Source of the DNA: Legionella longbeachae
GTDB lineage: Bacteria; Pseudomonadota; Gammaproteobacteria; Legionellales; Legionellaceae
Assembly (NCBI RefSeq): GCF_004283175.1
Contig: NZ_RXNW01000006.1
Span: 1 to 64,000, forward strand
Direction: 5' to 3'
DNA length: 64,000 nucleotides
Notes under the pieces: model-generated
The model's input: the letters and a program-made list of their open reading frames with translations, nothing else
Told to the model about the DNA's origin: nothing
Databases searched by the model: none
Translations under genes and position numbers: made by a program
In this document: positions 32,877 through 42,757 of the stretch, one piece after another
Position numbering within the stretch: position 1 is the first letter of the stretch
Layout: every line of letters begins with the position of its first letter

Positions 32877-32931
32877 AAAAAAAAGAGTACTTCTGGCCCC
32901 ATGTTTCTAATTATAGAAAGCGATCAGAAGT
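32877..32931 (-). terminator. Terminator/attenuator-like hairpin between nuoA and nuoB
   Basis: On the minus strand ACTTCTG (32931-32925) pairs with CAGAAGT (32895-32889), with an inner 6-bp stem TTTCTA/TAGAAA (32919-32914 with 32909-32904), then ACTC and a run of eight T (32884-32877). It lies 20 bases after the nuoA stop and 29 bases before nuoB. Inside an operon, it should lower or condition nuoB-N expression. Confidence 0.55.
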
Positions 32932-32951
32932 GAACATGTTTACACCTAAAA

Positions 32952-33308
32952 TCATTCCCACTCAAGTGCGCCACGTTTCCATTCATAAATAAAGCCAATC
33001 ACTAACAACCCTAGGAATAGCATCATTCCTGCAAAACCAAACCACCCTATTTTACGCAAAACCAAGGCCCAAGGGAAAAAGAAGGCCGTTTCCAAATCAA
33101 AAATAATGAAAAGTATGGCTACAAGATAAAAACGGACATCAAAAGGGATATGTGCATTTTCAAAAGCACCAAATCCACATTCGTAAGGTGCGTTTTTGGC
33201 ATTATCAGGCATGTGTTTTGAAAACAGGCTACCTGCACCTATCATCGCTAAACCTAAAGCGACTCCAATAATTATGAAAATGAGAACTGGAAAATATTGA
33301 GATAGCAT
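32952..33308 (-). CDS. nuoA: NADH-quinone oxidoreductase subunit A
   Basis: 118 aa, three TM helices. The ATG at 33308 follows AAGG with 8-base spacing; a GTG frame extends to 33323. Conserved segments: NAPYECGF with the conserved Cys of the loop, [15 protein letters not shown]. First gene of the nuo operon and only 24 bases after the 3' end of tRNA-Leu, so it is probably co-transcribed with it. Confidence 0.97.
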   Translation of the reverse strand: MLSQYFPVLIFIIIGVALGLAMIGAGSLFSKHMPDNAKNAPYECGFGAFENAHIPFDVRFYLVAILFIIFDLETAFFFPWALVLRKIGWFGFAGMMLFLGLLVIGFIYEWKRGALEWE

Positions 33309-33332
33309 TTTTGTACCTTGCACGGATTAAAA

Positions 33333-33417
33333 TGGTGCCGAAGGCCGGACTCGAACCGGCACGGCTTACGCCACCGCCCCCTCAAGACGGCGTGTCTACC
33401 AATTTCACCACTTCGGC
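33333..33417 (-). tRNA. leuU: tRNA-Leu (GAG)
   Basis: 85 nt with encoded CCA and a long variable arm, as in class II tRNAs. Acceptor GCCGAAG pairs with CTTCGGC. The anticodon loop CTTGAGG gives GAG, reading CUC and CUU. Corresponds in position (after secG) to E. coli leuU. Confidence 0.97.
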
Positions 33418-33450
33418 ATGTTTTTACTTATTATTACTTCCAACCATTTC

Positions 33451-33476
33451 CTTTTACTTTAACAACGAAGTAAAAG
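33451..33476 (-). repeat. Hairpin after secG
   Basis: CTTTTACTT (33451-33459) and AAGTAAAAG (33468-33476) make a 9-bp perfect stem starting 3 bases after the secG stop. No T-run follows, so readthrough into the tRNA-Leu gene is likely. Confidence 0.4.
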
Positions 33477-33478
33477 AT

Positions 33479-33808
33479 TTATTTATTGTTTTTATCCTTG
33501 TTATCAATCGGAACTGGAATTGAATTCACCGGTACACTGGTTTGCTGAGGAATTACTTGTTGTTCCGTTTTTTGATATTGTATAGACACTAAATAAGATA
33601 ACAATAAACTGGTAACAAAAAAAGTCAGCGCTAAACCACCAGTTAGTTTAAACAGAAAGCCTCCGGTTCCTTGGCTGCCAAACAATGTATTTGATGCACC
33701 TGAACCAAAAGCAGCACCAACATCAGCACCCTTACCATGTTGGATAAGAACCAATCCGATTAATACAACCGCAACGATTACATGAATCATTAATATCAAT
33801 TGATACAT
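33479..33808 (-). CDS. secG: Protein translocase subunit SecG
   Basis: 109 aa inner-membrane subunit of SecYEG. Two TM helices (about 3-22 and 50-72) around the family loop [20 protein letters not shown] (start [11 protein letters not shown]). The tail after the second helix is Pro/Gln-rich. The start overlaps the end of tpiA by 13 bases. Confidence 0.96.
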   Translation of the reverse strand: MYQLILMIHVIVAVVLIGLVLIQHGKGADVGAAFGSGASNTLFGSQGTGGFLFKLTGGLALTFFVTSLLLSYLVSIQYQKTEQQVIPQQTSVPVNSIPVPIDNKDKNNK

Positions 33809-34545
33809 TTCACAATTTCCACAAACTGTTTCGCGTTCAACGATGCTCCCCCTACCAAGCCACCATCAACATCTGGCATCGAAAATAGTGCCCTAGCATT
33901 ATCTTCATTTACACTACCACCATAAAGGAGGGGTAGTTGTTGTGCATCGCTATCATTTACTCCTGCAACCAACTTCCTAATGAATCTATGAACTTCTTGA
34001 GCTTGTTCTGGTGATGCAGTCTTTCCAGTACCTATTGCCCAAACAGGTTCGTAAGCCACTACACAATCACTAAAGCAGTTTTTATCCGCTTCACTTACCG
34101 CCAGTAGTTGATTTGCAATTACTTGTTCTGTATGTCCTTTTTCGCGCTCACCTAGAGTTTCACCGACACAAAGAATGGGTATCATACCATGTTCTTTCAC
34201 ATGGTGGAATTTTTGCGCGACAAATTTTTCATCTTCCTGAAATCCATGTCTTCTTTCAGAATGACCTACCAAAATATAACGGCAGTTAAAGTCTTTTAAC
34301 ATGGGAGCAGAAATCTCGCCGGTATATGCACCGAAATCCTTTGGGTATACATTCTGTGCCCCTAGCGCAATATCACATTCCGCCACTAAGTCTCTTACTT
34401 GCGGTATATAAATTGCAGGCGGCATAATTACAACACGGGTCTTTTTAATAGACTGGAGCAGTTCTTTAATCTCATTGGTTAATTGAACTACCTGGCGTAG
34501 CTGACCATTCATTTTCCAGTTGCCAGCGACTATTGTCTGTCTCAT
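33796..34545 (-). CDS. tpiA: Triosephosphate isomerase
   Basis: 249 aa TIM barrel, glycolysis. The ATG at 34545 follows GAGGGT; the open frame runs on to 34584 without homology. N-terminus AGNWKMNG with the substrate Lys, GHSERR with the catalytic His, [12 protein letters not shown] with the catalytic Glu, and the phosphate loop GGSVN. Overlaps secG. In E. coli tpiA is not in this cluster. Confidence 0.98.
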   Translation of the reverse strand: MRQTIVAGNWKMNGQLRQVVQLTNEIKELLQSIKKTRVVIMPPAIYIPQVRDLVAECDIALGAQNVYPKDFGAYTGEISAPMLKDFNCRYILVGHSERRHGFQEDEKFVAQKFHHVKEHGMIPILCVGETLGEREKGHTEQVIANQLLAVSEADKNCFSDCVVAYEPVWAIGTGKTASPEQAQEVHRFIRKLVAGVNDSDAQQLPLLYGGSVNEDNARALFSMPDVDGGLVGGASLNAKQFVEIVKCIN

Positions 34546-34639
34546 TAATTGACCCTCATATTCTTCACTGCGGACTATACCCAAACTCAGACAAGATGTG
34601 TAGTCTTATCGCATTTTTTTTATTAAATGCTTTTCTTAT

Positions 34640-34665
34640 AAAAAATCCTTTTGTTCTAAAAGATT
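34640..34665 (-). terminator. Possible terminator after glmM
   Basis: Minus strand AATCTTTT pairs with AAAAGGATT with one bulge, directly at the glmM stop, then TTTTTA. The stem is AT-rich, so the call is weak. Confidence 0.35.
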
Positions 34666-36019
34666 ACCTAATGAGTTCTTGTTCATCAATTTGTCTTATA
34701 TCATCGCAGAGCTTTTGTGCATATTGTTTTACTAAAGATTCATTAATCCCTTCTACCATTACGCGTAGTAGCGGTTCTGTGCCCGATGGTCTAAGCAGAA
34801 CTCGGCCGTCACCTTTTAAATTTTTTTCTAAAGCCTTAATTCGTTCGATTACTTGTGGGTTTTTTGCTAAGCGCTCAGCATGGTTTGTTTTAAAATTTAC
34901 AAGACTTTGTGGTAATAGGGTGATGCCTTGAGTTAGCTGTTGTAACGTTTTACCTTGTTTTACCATCATGGATAAGACTTGTAATGCAGCAACTATTCCA
35001 TCGCCTGTAGTAGTTTTGTCCAAACACACAATATGCCCTGAGGGTTCACCGCCAATTTTCCAATCATTTTTGTGTAAGGCCTCTAAAACATATCGATCAC
35101 CAACCTTTGAACGAATAAATGGGACACCTAGTTCTTTAAGAGCGCGTTCCAGACCATAATTGCTCATCAATGTGCCAACTATTCCTCCATGTAAAACTCC
35201 ACGCTGGTGTCTATCTTTGGCAATAATATATAAAATTTGATCGCCATTAACGATATTACCCTCAGAATCAATTAATATTGCGCGATCTCCATCACCATCA
35301 AGACCAATACCAATGTCTGCTCCAGTACTAATTACCTTTTGCCTTAATAATTCGGGTGATGTCGAGCCACAATTATCATTGATATTAAAGCCATCAGGGC
35401 GATTAGCTATAGAAATAACTTGGGCTCCAAGTTCAGCAAATACATTGGGAGCAACGTGGTAAGTAGCCCCATTTGCGCAATCTACAACAACTTTTAAACC
35501 AGATAATCGCGTTAGAGATGGAATTGTAGATTTACAAAACTCAATATAACGTCCTGTTGCATCGTTAATTCGTGTTGCCTTACCCAATTTTTCAGAAGGT
35601 ACTGTTTGCATCTTTTTTTCCAGCTCTTCTTCTATGGCTAGTTCTACACTATCAGGTAATTTTCCCCCCTCAGCGGAAAAAAATTTAATCCCATTATCTT
35701 CAAACTGATTATGTGAGGCACTGATCACAATACCCGCATTAGCCCTTAGCGTTTGCGTTAAATAAGCAATGCCTGGAGTTGGCATCGGACCTAATAAGGC
35801 TACATCAACTCCAGCTGCAGATAAACCCGCTTCTAAAGCAGACTCTAACATATAGCCAGATACCCTGGTATCCTTTCCGATAACAACTTTTTTTCGATGC
35901 CCATTAGCCAATACTTGTCCAATGGCCCAGCCTAACTTTAATACGAATTCAGGATTAATATTTGATAGACCTACATGTCCACGAATACCATCAGTACCAA
36001 AATATTTTCGCTGATTCAT
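34664..36019 (-). CDS. glmM: Phosphoglucosamine mutase
   Basis: 451 aa. Interconverts glucosamine-6-P and glucosamine-1-P for peptidoglycan and LPS precursors. Catalytic phospho-Ser at S102 ([15 protein letters not shown]), metal site DGDGDRAIL near 242, sugar-binding GEPSGHI and phosphate-binding RPSGTEP. 17 bases after folP, the usual E. coli order ftsH-folP-glmM. Confidence 0.98.
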   Translation of the reverse strand: MNQRKYFGTDGIRGHVGLSNINPEFVLKLGWAIGQVLANGHRKKVVIGKDTRVSGYMLESALEAGLSAAGVDVALLGPMPTPGIAYLTQTLRANAGIVISASHNQFEDNGIKFFSAEGGKLPDSVELAIEEELEKKMQTVPSEKLGKATRINDATGRYIEFCKSTIPSLTRLSGLKVVVDCANGATYHVAPNVFAELGAQVISIANRPDGFNINDNCGSTSPELLRQKVISTGADIGIGLDGDGDRAILIDSEGNIVNGDQILYIIAKDRHQRGVLHGGIVGTLMSNYGLERALKELGVPFIRSKVGDRYVLEALHKNDWKIGGEPSGHIVCLDKTTTGDGIVAALQVLSMMVKQGKTLQQLTQGITLLPQSLVNFKTNHAERLAKNPQVIERIKALEKNLKGDGRVLLRPSGTEPLLRVMVEGINESLVKQYAQKLCDDIRQIDEQELIR

Positions 36020-36036
36020 CCTTACTTACCTCTCAT

Positions 36037-36924
36037 TTAATCGATACTGTCTGGGAATGTAATATCCGCACGACATATCATATTGATCATATGTAACGCT
36101 TGTTTTGTTTCGTCGACATCATGCGTTCTTATAATTCCAACGCCTTTCAGTGCAGCATAAACAGCCACTGCAATACTGCCTGTTATTCGATCGTTAACTT
36201 CTTTTCCAAGTATTACTCCAATAGTGCTTTTGCGTGATGCACCTAAAAGCAACGGCAATCCAAATGAAGAAAAAACATCAAGCTTTTTAACTAAGAGCAA
36301 ATTATCTTGTACGCGCTTTCCGAAACCAAACCCAGGATCCAAAATGATATTTTGGCGATTAATTCCTTGGCGCTCGCATTCAGTGATACGTTCTTTAAAA
36401 AAATTTTGTATTGCAGGAAGTACGCCCTCTGAATAATAAGGCATTTTCTGCATATTATGCGGTTCACCCTGCATATGCATCAAGCAAACAGGAACCGCAA
36501 GCTTTGCTGCCATTGAAAGTGCACCATCGGTTCGTAACGCATAAACATCATTAATCAGATTCGCACCCGCATTAACAGCTGCCTCCATCACCTCGGGTTT
36601 GTTTGTATCAATAGAAATGCAAATATCTGAATCAATTCGAATTTGTTCAATTACAGGAATAACCCTTTTTAATTCAACATCTACTGATATTTCCTCTGCA
36701 CCAGGCCTTGTGGATTGTCCTCCAATATCAATTATGTCGACCCCTTGGGTAATTAATTGAAATGCATGTTCACACGCATGATTCACAGATAAAAAATGGC
36801 CACCATCAGAAAAAGAATCTGGCGTTACATTTAGTATCCCCATAATTAATGGATTTTCAGGAAGGCTACCTGGCGTGAGTTGGCTTTGTTGCTGCAGCCA
36901 ACCCATAAATTGCTTTGAATTCAC
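36037..36924 (-). CDS. folP: Dihydropteroate synthase
   Basis: 295 aa. Joins pABA to dihydropterin pyrophosphate in folate synthesis; the target of sulfonamides. Family signatures MGILNVTPDSFSDGG (near 28-42) and DIIDIGGQSTRPGA (near 64-77), also DPGFGFGK and GASRKSTIG. Between ftsH and glmM. Confidence 0.97.
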   Translation of the reverse strand: MNSKQFMGWLQQQSQLTPGSLPENPLIMGILNVTPDSFSDGGHFLSVNHACEHAFQLITQGVDIIDIGGQSTRPGAEEISVDVELKRVIPVIEQIRIDSDICISIDTNKPEVMEAAVNAGANLINDVYALRTDGALSMAAKLAVPVCLMHMQGEPHNMQKMPYYSEGVLPAIQNFFKERITECERQGINRQNIILDPGFGFGKRVQDNLLLVKKLDVFSSFGLPLLLGASRKSTIGVILGKEVNDRITGSIAVAVYAALKGVGIIRTHDVDETKQALHMINMICRADITFPDSID

Positions 36925-36952
36925 CTGCTTCTCTCACTTATGAATTATCATT

Positions 36953-38878
36953 TCAGTGCTCTTCAGCAGGATTTACAATTACTTCAGGATCAATTGGTTT
37001 CTCAGGCAATTCTTTATTATTCTTTACCTCAGAACCATCTAAGGGTTTCGATGACCCCCAGTCTTGTGGTGGTGAAGGCTCTTTACCCGACATAATTTCT
37101 TGGATTTGTTGAAAATCTATCGTTTCATATTTTATTAAGCTTTGAGCCATTAAATGCAGTTTATCCATATTAGTAACCAGGATTTCCTTGGCTCGCTTAT
37201 AGTTTCTATCAATAATTGCCCGCACCTCATCATCGATTTGTTGCGCTGTCCTATCTGACATTTCTTTATGTTTATTCATGGAGCGACCTAGGAAAACTTC
37301 TTCTTCCTCTTCGCCAAAAGTCAGCGGCCCCAAAGTAGATAACCCCCACGTAGTAACCATTTTACGTGCTATTTCAGTAGAACGCATAATGTCATTTGAA
37401 GCACCGGTAGTTACACTCTCTGGACCAAATATTAGTTCTTCAGCAATTCGTCCACCAAATAAGCTAGACAATTGACTTTCCAAACGACGTTTGCTATGGC
37501 TGTATCTGTCTTGTTCTGGTAGAAACATAGTCACACCCAGAGCACGTCCACGAGGAATAATAGATACTTTATAAACAGGATCATGTTCAGGTACACATAG
37601 ACCTACAATCGCATGCCCTGCTTCGTGGTATGCAGTTAACTTTTTCTCATTATCATCCATTACCATGGAGCGGCGCTCAGCGCCCATCATGATTTTATCT
37701 TTAGCATTATCCAACTCGATCATACTGATTTTACGCTTATTGGCTCGTGCAGCAAATAAAGCGGCTTCATTGACTAGATTTGCTAAATCAGCACCAGAAA
37801 AACCCGGGGTTCCCCTTGCAATAGCCATTACATCTACATTGGTGTCCACGGGAGTTTTTTGCAAATGTACTCTTAATATCTGCTCACGTCCTCGTATGTC
37901 AGGCAAAGGCACTACCACTTGTCGGTCAAAACGGCCTGGGCGTAATAATGCTGGATCCAAAACATCTGGACGGTTAGTTGCTGCAACGACAATAACGCCT
38001 TCATTGCCTTCAAAACCATCCATTTCAACAAGCAATTGGTTCAGCGTTTGTTCACGCTCGTCATGCCCTCCACCGAGACCGGCTCCTCTATGTCGACCAA
38101 CTGCGTCAATTTCATCTATGAAAATAATGCACGGCGCATGTTTTTTTGCTTGCTCAAACATATCACGAACACGCGAAGCGCCAACCCCCACAAACATTTC
38201 TACAAAATCAGACCCTGAAATAGTGAAAAAAGGTACTTTTGCTTCACCTGCAACAGCCCTTGCCAAGAGCGTTTTACCCGTTCCGGGAGAACCAACCAGG
38301 AGCACCCCACGTGGAATACGCCCCCCAAGATTTTGAAATTTAGTAGGGTCACGCAAAAAATCAACCAATTCTTTAACTTCATCTTTTGCTTCATCAACTC
38401 CTGCAACATCTGCAAAAGTGACTTTAACTTGATCTTCACCAAGCAGGCGTGCGCGCGAACGTCCAAAAGACATCGCCCCTCGGCCTCCGCCACCTTGCAT
38501 TTGGCGCATAAAAAAGACCCAAACACCGATAAGAAGCAACATCGGAAACCAATTGATAAATAAATGCAGGAGGAAACTTTCTTGCTGCTTTTCCTGGCCA
38601 CTTACATCAACTTTACTTTTTAACAATTCGCCAAGAAGTGCATTATCTTGCATCGGCATGTAAGTCACAAAACGCTTATTGTTTTTGGTGATTCCTTTGA
38701 TGATTTTATCATCTTCAATCGTGACTGAATTGACCATACCTTGATCAACTTCTTTCAAAAACTGGCTGTAAGAAAGTTTCTCAGCAACCGAGTTTCGAGG
38801 GCCGAAATTACTGAAAACTGAAACAAGCACTATTGCTATAATCAGCCATAAAAATAAATTCTTAACCATGTCGTTCAA
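36953..38878 (-). CDS. ftsH: ATP-dependent zinc metalloprotease FtsH
   Basis: Membrane AAA+ protease that degrades misfolded membrane proteins and regulators. N-terminal TM helix in [19 protein letters not shown], periplasmic part, second TM near 118-135, AAA with GSPGTGKT and DEIDAVGR, and zinc motif HEAGH. A TTG at 38878 has GAGG 8 bases before it (641 aa); the ATG at 38869 (638 aa) is the alternative, and the longer frame to 38920 has no support. Confidence 0.96.
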   Translation of the reverse strand: MNDMVKNLFLWLIIAIVLVSVFSNFGPRNSVAEKLSYSQFLKEVDQGMVNSVTIEDDKIIKGITKNNKRFVTYMPMQDNALLGELLKSKVDVSGQEKQQESFLLHLFINWFPMLLLIGVWVFFMRQMQGGGGRGAMSFGRSRARLLGEDQVKVTFADVAGVDEAKDEVKELVDFLRDPTKFQNLGGRIPRGVLLVGSPGTGKTLLARAVAGEAKVPFFTISGSDFVEMFVGVGASRVRDMFEQAKKHAPCIIFIDEIDAVGRHRGAGLGGGHDEREQTLNQLLVEMDGFEGNEGVIVVAATNRPDVLDPALLRPGRFDRQVVVPLPDIRGREQILRVHLQKTPVDTNVDVMAIARGTPGFSGADLANLVNEAALFAARANKRKISMIELDNAKDKIMMGAERRSMVMDDNEKKLTAYHEAGHAIVGLCVPEHDPVYKVSIIPRGRALGVTMFLPEQDRYSHSKRRLESQLSSLFGGRIAEELIFGPESVTTGASNDIMRSTEIARKMVTTWGLSTLGPLTFGEEEEEVFLGRSMNKHKEMSDRTAQQIDDEVRAIIDRNYKRAKEILVTNMDKLHLMAQSLIKYETIDFQQIQEIMSGKEPSPPQDWGSSKPLDGSEVKNNKELPEKPIDPEVIVNPAEEH

Positions 38879-38945
38879 AGTATTAACCTCGTTAGTGACG
38901 AACTGCTTTATATTGTACAATTAAAATTATTAGATCATAAAGTTA

Positions 38946-39566
38946 CTATAAATTGTATCCCTTTGCCAGCAAATAGGTTTCTTTTGAACGAGCTCGTGAA
39001 GCCATTGGCTTACGAATCACTACTTTTTCAAAAGATATCCTCGCTTGTTTTACTAAATCATCGAAACCTGAACCATGAAAAACTTTAATTAACATAGCAC
39101 CACCAGGTTTTAACATTTTTTCAGCAAAATCAAAAGCAAGCTCAACAAGATACATCGCTCGCGGAATATCAATCGCTTTACTTCCACTCATATTTGGGGC
39201 CATATCTGATAATAACAAGTCCACGCTACGTTCAGGAATCAAATTTATTAACTTTTGTAATACTTCTTCTTCTCGAAAATCACCAAGAATAAAATCCACA
39301 TCAGGCAAAGCATCCATAGGTAAGATATCTAAAGCGATAATACGTCCACAACCTTTCAACTGTTCAGAAACATACTGAGTCCATCCCCCTGGAGCAGCGC
39401 CAAGGTCAACCACAGTCATTCCAGGCTTCAGTAATGATTCTTTATCATCTACTTCTTTTAACTTGTATACAGCACGACTGCGATAACCCTCTGCTTGTGC
39501 TTTCTTTACATACACATCATCAAAGTGTTCTTGCAACCAGCGTTTACTGCTTTTAGTACGCTTCAT
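38946..39566 (-). CDS. rlmE: 23S rRNA 2'-O-methyltransferase RlmE
   Basis: 206 aa (RrmJ/FtsJ). Methylates the 2'-O of U2552 in 23S rRNA. The ATG at 39566 gives the usual N-terminus [15 protein letters not shown]; the frame extends to a TTG at 39587. SAM motif [12 protein letters not shown] and the catalytic K-D-K-E set ([22 protein letters not shown]). Upstream of ftsH and divergent from yhbY, as in E. coli. Confidence 0.97.
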   Translation of the reverse strand: MKRTKSSKRWLQEHFDDVYVKKAQAEGYRSRAVYKLKEVDDKESLLKPGMTVVDLGAAPGGWTQYVSEQLKGCGRIIALDILPMDALPDVDFILGDFREEEVLQKLINLIPERSVDLLLSDMAPNMSGSKAIDIPRAMYLVELAFDFAEKMLKPGGAMLIKVFHGSGFDDLVKQARISFEKVVIRKPMASRARSKETYLLAKGYNL

Positions 39567-39706
39567 AAATTTATATATGGATTTCAATATGCATTATGAT
39601 ACTGAATTTCACTACCTTTTCCCAGCAAAACGTGCAATAATTTGCCATTTTATCATTTACCCCCCAAATGACTTAGGTTAACTGGGAGATATTTAGGATT
39701 ATTACA

Positions 39707-39982
39707 GTGGATACTTCACAAAAAAAATCACTTAAAGCAAAAGCCCATCATCTAAAACCCGTTGTTCTTCTTGGGGCAAAGGGCTTAACTGAAGCAGTGA
39801 TTGCAGAAACGGATGTTGCCTTACTTTCCCATGAGCTCATCAAAGTAAAAATAAATGGCGCGGAAAAAGAGGACAGACTTAGCATGGCTCATGAACTATG
39901 CCATCAATTACAAGCCGAATTCATACAAATGATCGGTAATACGATCATTGTGTATCGTAAAAATGAAGAGAAACATAAGTGA
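39707..39982 (+). CDS. yhbY: YhbY family RNA-binding protein (CRM domain)
   Basis: 91 aa, one CRM domain; associates with pre-50S ribosomes in E. coli. Family segments KAKAHHLKPVVLLGAKGLTE (start KAKAHHLKPVV) and HELIKVKINGAE. GTG start with AGGA upstream. Divergent from rlmE as in E. coli. Confidence 0.93.
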   Translation: MDTSQKKSLKAKAHHLKPVVLLGAKGLTEAVIAETDVALLSHELIKVKINGAEKEDRLSMAHELCHQLQAEFIQMIGNTIIVYRKNEEKHK

Positions 39983-40105
39983 CAGAACCCTAAGTATTGT
40001 ATACACTAGACCTTACTATTTGGCAAATAACATATTCCCTTCAAGAGCTAATCCTTATTTTTATTTAAGGACGACATAAGGGGTAATTAAATTATCGTAT
40101 GGCCT

Positions 40106-40666
40106 ATGATATTAAAATACATACCAAATGCGCTCACTTTATTGCGCTTAATATTAATCGTTCCTTTTTTATTCTATCTATACCGTCATGAATATGTTAT
40201 CGCTTTTTATTTATTTATTCTCGCTGGTCTTAGTGATGGTTTAGATGGTTTTTTAGCAAGGAGCTTTAACTGGCAAAGTTTTTTTGGCTCTTTTGTCGAT
40301 CCCTTGGCCGATAAATTATTAATCGCTTCCAGCTTCATTTCATTAGCGTTAATCGGCATTCTGCCTTGGTGGTTAGTTGCATTAGTCTTTCTTAGAGATT
40401 TAACTATTTCTCTTGGGGTGGTAGCCTGGTACCACTTTATTCGCCAAAAACTGGAGTTTCAACCTACCGTTTTGAGTAAAGTCAATACTGCATTGCAGCT
40501 CACTTTAGTGACTTCATGCCTGTTTGAATTAGCTTATTTTCCTTTTCCTACCTATCTATCCGCCACGTTGATCTGTTTGACGACAATAACCACAGCAATT
40601 ACCTACATTGATTATCTTTGGACCTGGGGTAGAAAAGCCTGCCCCAAAAAAGAACTGTCAAAATGA
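40106..40666 (+). CDS. CDP-alcohol phosphatidyltransferase family protein
   Basis: 186 aa integral membrane enzyme. The CDP-OH-P signature D-G-x2-A-R-x8-G-x3-D-x3-D is complete (SDGLDGFLARS, then GSFVDPLADK). About six TM helices. Related to PgsA (phosphatidylglycerophosphate synthase) and to PgsA-like or cardiolipin-synthase-type paralogues; which lipid it makes cannot be told from sequence. The ATGA overlap with hda shows one operon. Confidence 0.88.
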   Translation: MILKYIPNALTLLRLILIVPFLFYLYRHEYVIAFYLFILAGLSDGLDGFLARSFNWQSFFGSFVDPLADKLLIASSFISLALIGILPWWLVALVFLRDLTISLGVVAWYHFIRQKLEFQPTVLSKVNTALQLTLVTSCLFELAYFPFPTYLSATLICLTTITTAITYIDYLWTWGRKACPKKELSK

Positions 40667-41355
40667 ATAAGCAGTTAGCTTTAGCTATAAAATTAAATGA
40701 GCAAGCAAGCCTGGAAGATTTTAATTGGGGAAATAACAGGCTGCTGCAACAACAACTGGAGAACATGCTCCATTACAGAGAAAATCGCTTACTTTATCTC
40801 TGGGGTGTTTCTGGAAGTGGAAAATCACATTTATTACAAGCATGCTGCCAGGAAGTCAATTTAACTCAATCAGCTATCTATCTTCCTTTGGCCCTCCTTA
40901 AAGAGTGGGGACCTCAAACTATAGAAGGAATTGAAGATCAAACATTAATCTGTATTGATGACATTCATATTATTGCTACAGATTCTATTTGGGAAGAGGC
41001 ATTATTTCATTTATATAATAAAGTCAAAGATTCAGAGAGAAATATTTTAATTATTTCTGGGAATCAATCACCGGCAACCATTCCTATTAAACTCCCAGAT
41101 TTACGTTCCAGATTAAGCTGGGGCTTAGTCATTCAACTAATGGAGCTCGACGATCAAGATAAAATTAATACGTTAAAACACCATGCATTAAAACGAGGCT
41201 TTGATTTACCAGACAGTGTTGGTCAATTTCTGCTTAATAGGTGCTCAAGAAATATGCATGATCTACATCATATACTTAATCGTCTGGATGATGCATCTCT
41301 CGCAGCACAACGAAAAATAACAATTCCCTTTGTAAAGGATATTTTAAATATTTGA
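40663..41355 (+). CDS. hda: DnaA regulatory inactivator Hda
   Basis: 230 aa, DnaA-like AAA+ protein. With the DNA-loaded clamp it stimulates ATP hydrolysis by DnaA to limit re-initiation. P-loop WGVSGSGKSHLLQA (about 47-60), Walker B CIDDIHII, sensor DLRSRLSWG. The N-terminus QLALAIKLNE fits the clamp-binding motif QL[AS]L found in Hda. Overlaps the upstream phosphatidyltransferase gene by 4 bases. Confidence 0.93.
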   Translation: MNKQLALAIKLNEQASLEDFNWGNNRLLQQQLENMLHYRENRLLYLWGVSGSGKSHLLQACCQEVNLTQSAIYLPLALLKEWGPQTIEGIEDQTLICIDDIHIIATDSIWEEALFHLYNKVKDSERNILIISGNQSPATIPIKLPDLRSRLSWGLVIQLMELDDQDKINTLKHHALKRGFDLPDSVGQFLLNRCSRNMHDLHHILNRLDDASLAAQRKITIPFVKDILNI

Positions 41356-41386
41356 ATGAATGTGCTTATAAACGCTGATTTTCAAA

Positions 41387-42622
41387 CTACTTAACGCCAC
41401 AAAACATGATTTCATGCAAATCTTGGTTTTCACGAGGAATTGCTGAAACGGACAATTTAAGAAAAGAATAAAAATTACTACTTACCCGTAGATCCGCCAC
41501 CGCTTTATTCTGAGTTGTATTTGAAGCCAGGGTTTGTTCATCCCTGCTATTCCCATGCTCTAATTGAGCCAGTCTTTTAATGAGTCTTGCGGTGCTAATC
41601 ACTTTTTCTTTTACACTCGTTAATTTGTTTGCCTCTTTGTCCACTGAACTTTTATCGCATAATTGTTGTACTTTTTCTTCATTCAATCCAAACCAGTTAG
41701 TCACTAATTTTTCCAATTCAGGACGCTCAACATACCAATAAATGCTAAGTGCTGCTAATCCTACAAGCGCACTAAAAACAATTACTGGCCAAAATGTAGG
41801 AAGTGCTGAATCCAGAACAAGGCTCGAAATAAAAAGAGCAACTGACTGTCCTGCAAAAAAACCACCGCCAAAAAAAAACAGTGCTGAAACTCCGGAAATA
41901 ACGGTCTTAATCATTTGTACATTCTTATTATTTAAGGCCTCCTCAAATTGTTTACTGGCTACGGCAAGAAATTTAAGCCGTTTGTGCAACATAGATAGTA
42001 CTAATTCCAACTGTTGTAAATCTTCTTGCGACATAGCGACAAGAGTATAATCATTAATTTTCTTCCTAATCGCCTTAATCCTTTGTAATTGCAATAGATA
42101 TGCATCTAATAATTTATATTCACTTAATTTAACACCTAGAGCATTGGATACTTTAACTAAGTCAACCCCAAAAAACACAATGACCGACAGTAAAATGAAA
42201 GCAAATCCTATCCCAAGCAAAATTGAGGGCGACATAGCAAACACGCTTAGCATCGTTACAACACCATCAAATCCCTGGCACGCAGTGACTAAAATTCCTG
42301 CAGAAGTGAGGAAAAAAAATTTGATCTTACTCATTCGAGAAGAATCATTGTTGCCTTTTCTCTCTACTTTTTCATACTCGCCTTGCATAGAAAGGCTTAA
42401 ATCACGCAAAAGTGCTGTTTGTAGAGAAACAAGAATTATTTCTATCTTTTGTCTATTTTTAGACTTCCCAAAAGATCTAATTGGATCGGTGCTTAACCAG
42501 GCGATTAATGTTTTGAACTGTATAGAGGTAGAAGGTAAGCTTTCATTTCGTCGTACACCGCTGGCAAGTAAATATTTTTTTATCCACTTTTGTGAACTTA
42601 TACTGATTGTAATATCCATCAC
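41387..42622 (-). CDS. Unrecognised membrane protein with four hydrophobic segments
   Basis: 411 aa; I do not recognise it. Hydrophobic segments at about 101-127, 132-155, 240-268 and 277-298 make two hairpins. Between them is a charged helical stretch likely to form a coiled coil (about 165-235: KLSEYKLLDAYLLQLQRIKA and LHKRLKFLAV). The N-terminus has no signal peptide. A polar C-terminal region of about 110 residues follows. This layout occurs among Legionella Dot/Icm substrates that act on host membranes, but nothing here proves secretion. Confidence 0.65.
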   Translation of the reverse strand: MMDITISISSQKWIKKYLLASGVRRNESLPSTSIQFKTLIAWLSTDPIRSFGKSKNRQKIEIILVSLQTALLRDLSLSMQGEYEKVERKGNNDSSRMSKIKFFFLTSAGILVTACQGFDGVVTMLSVFAMSPSILLGIGFAFILLSVIVFFGVDLVKVSNALGVKLSEYKLLDAYLLQLQRIKAIRKKINDYTLVAMSQEDLQQLELVLSMLHKRLKFLAVASKQFEEALNNKNVQMIKTVISGVSALFFFGGGFFAGQSVALFISSLVLDSALPTFWPVIVFSALVGLAALSIYWYVERPELEKLVTNWFGLNEEKVQQLCDKSSVDKEANKLTSVKEKVISTARLIKRLAQLEHGNSRDEQTLASNTTQNKAVADLRVSSNFYSFLKLSVSAIPRENQDLHEIMFCGVK

Positions 42623-42757
42623 AACGTTTTACTTCAAATTTTACTAAAACACTTAATGCTACATCAAATCTGGCAAAATTAATATTGTTAATAAAATGGA
42701 TTCTGACTTTTACTCTTTATGAAGATAGTTGACTTTTATGCTTGATTTAAAAAAAAT

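Noticed and set aside
37665-38336. 223-codon plus-strand ORF opposite ftsH
   Set aside because: It lies entirely within the ftsH coding sequence, has no RBS and odd composition; a shadow of ftsH.
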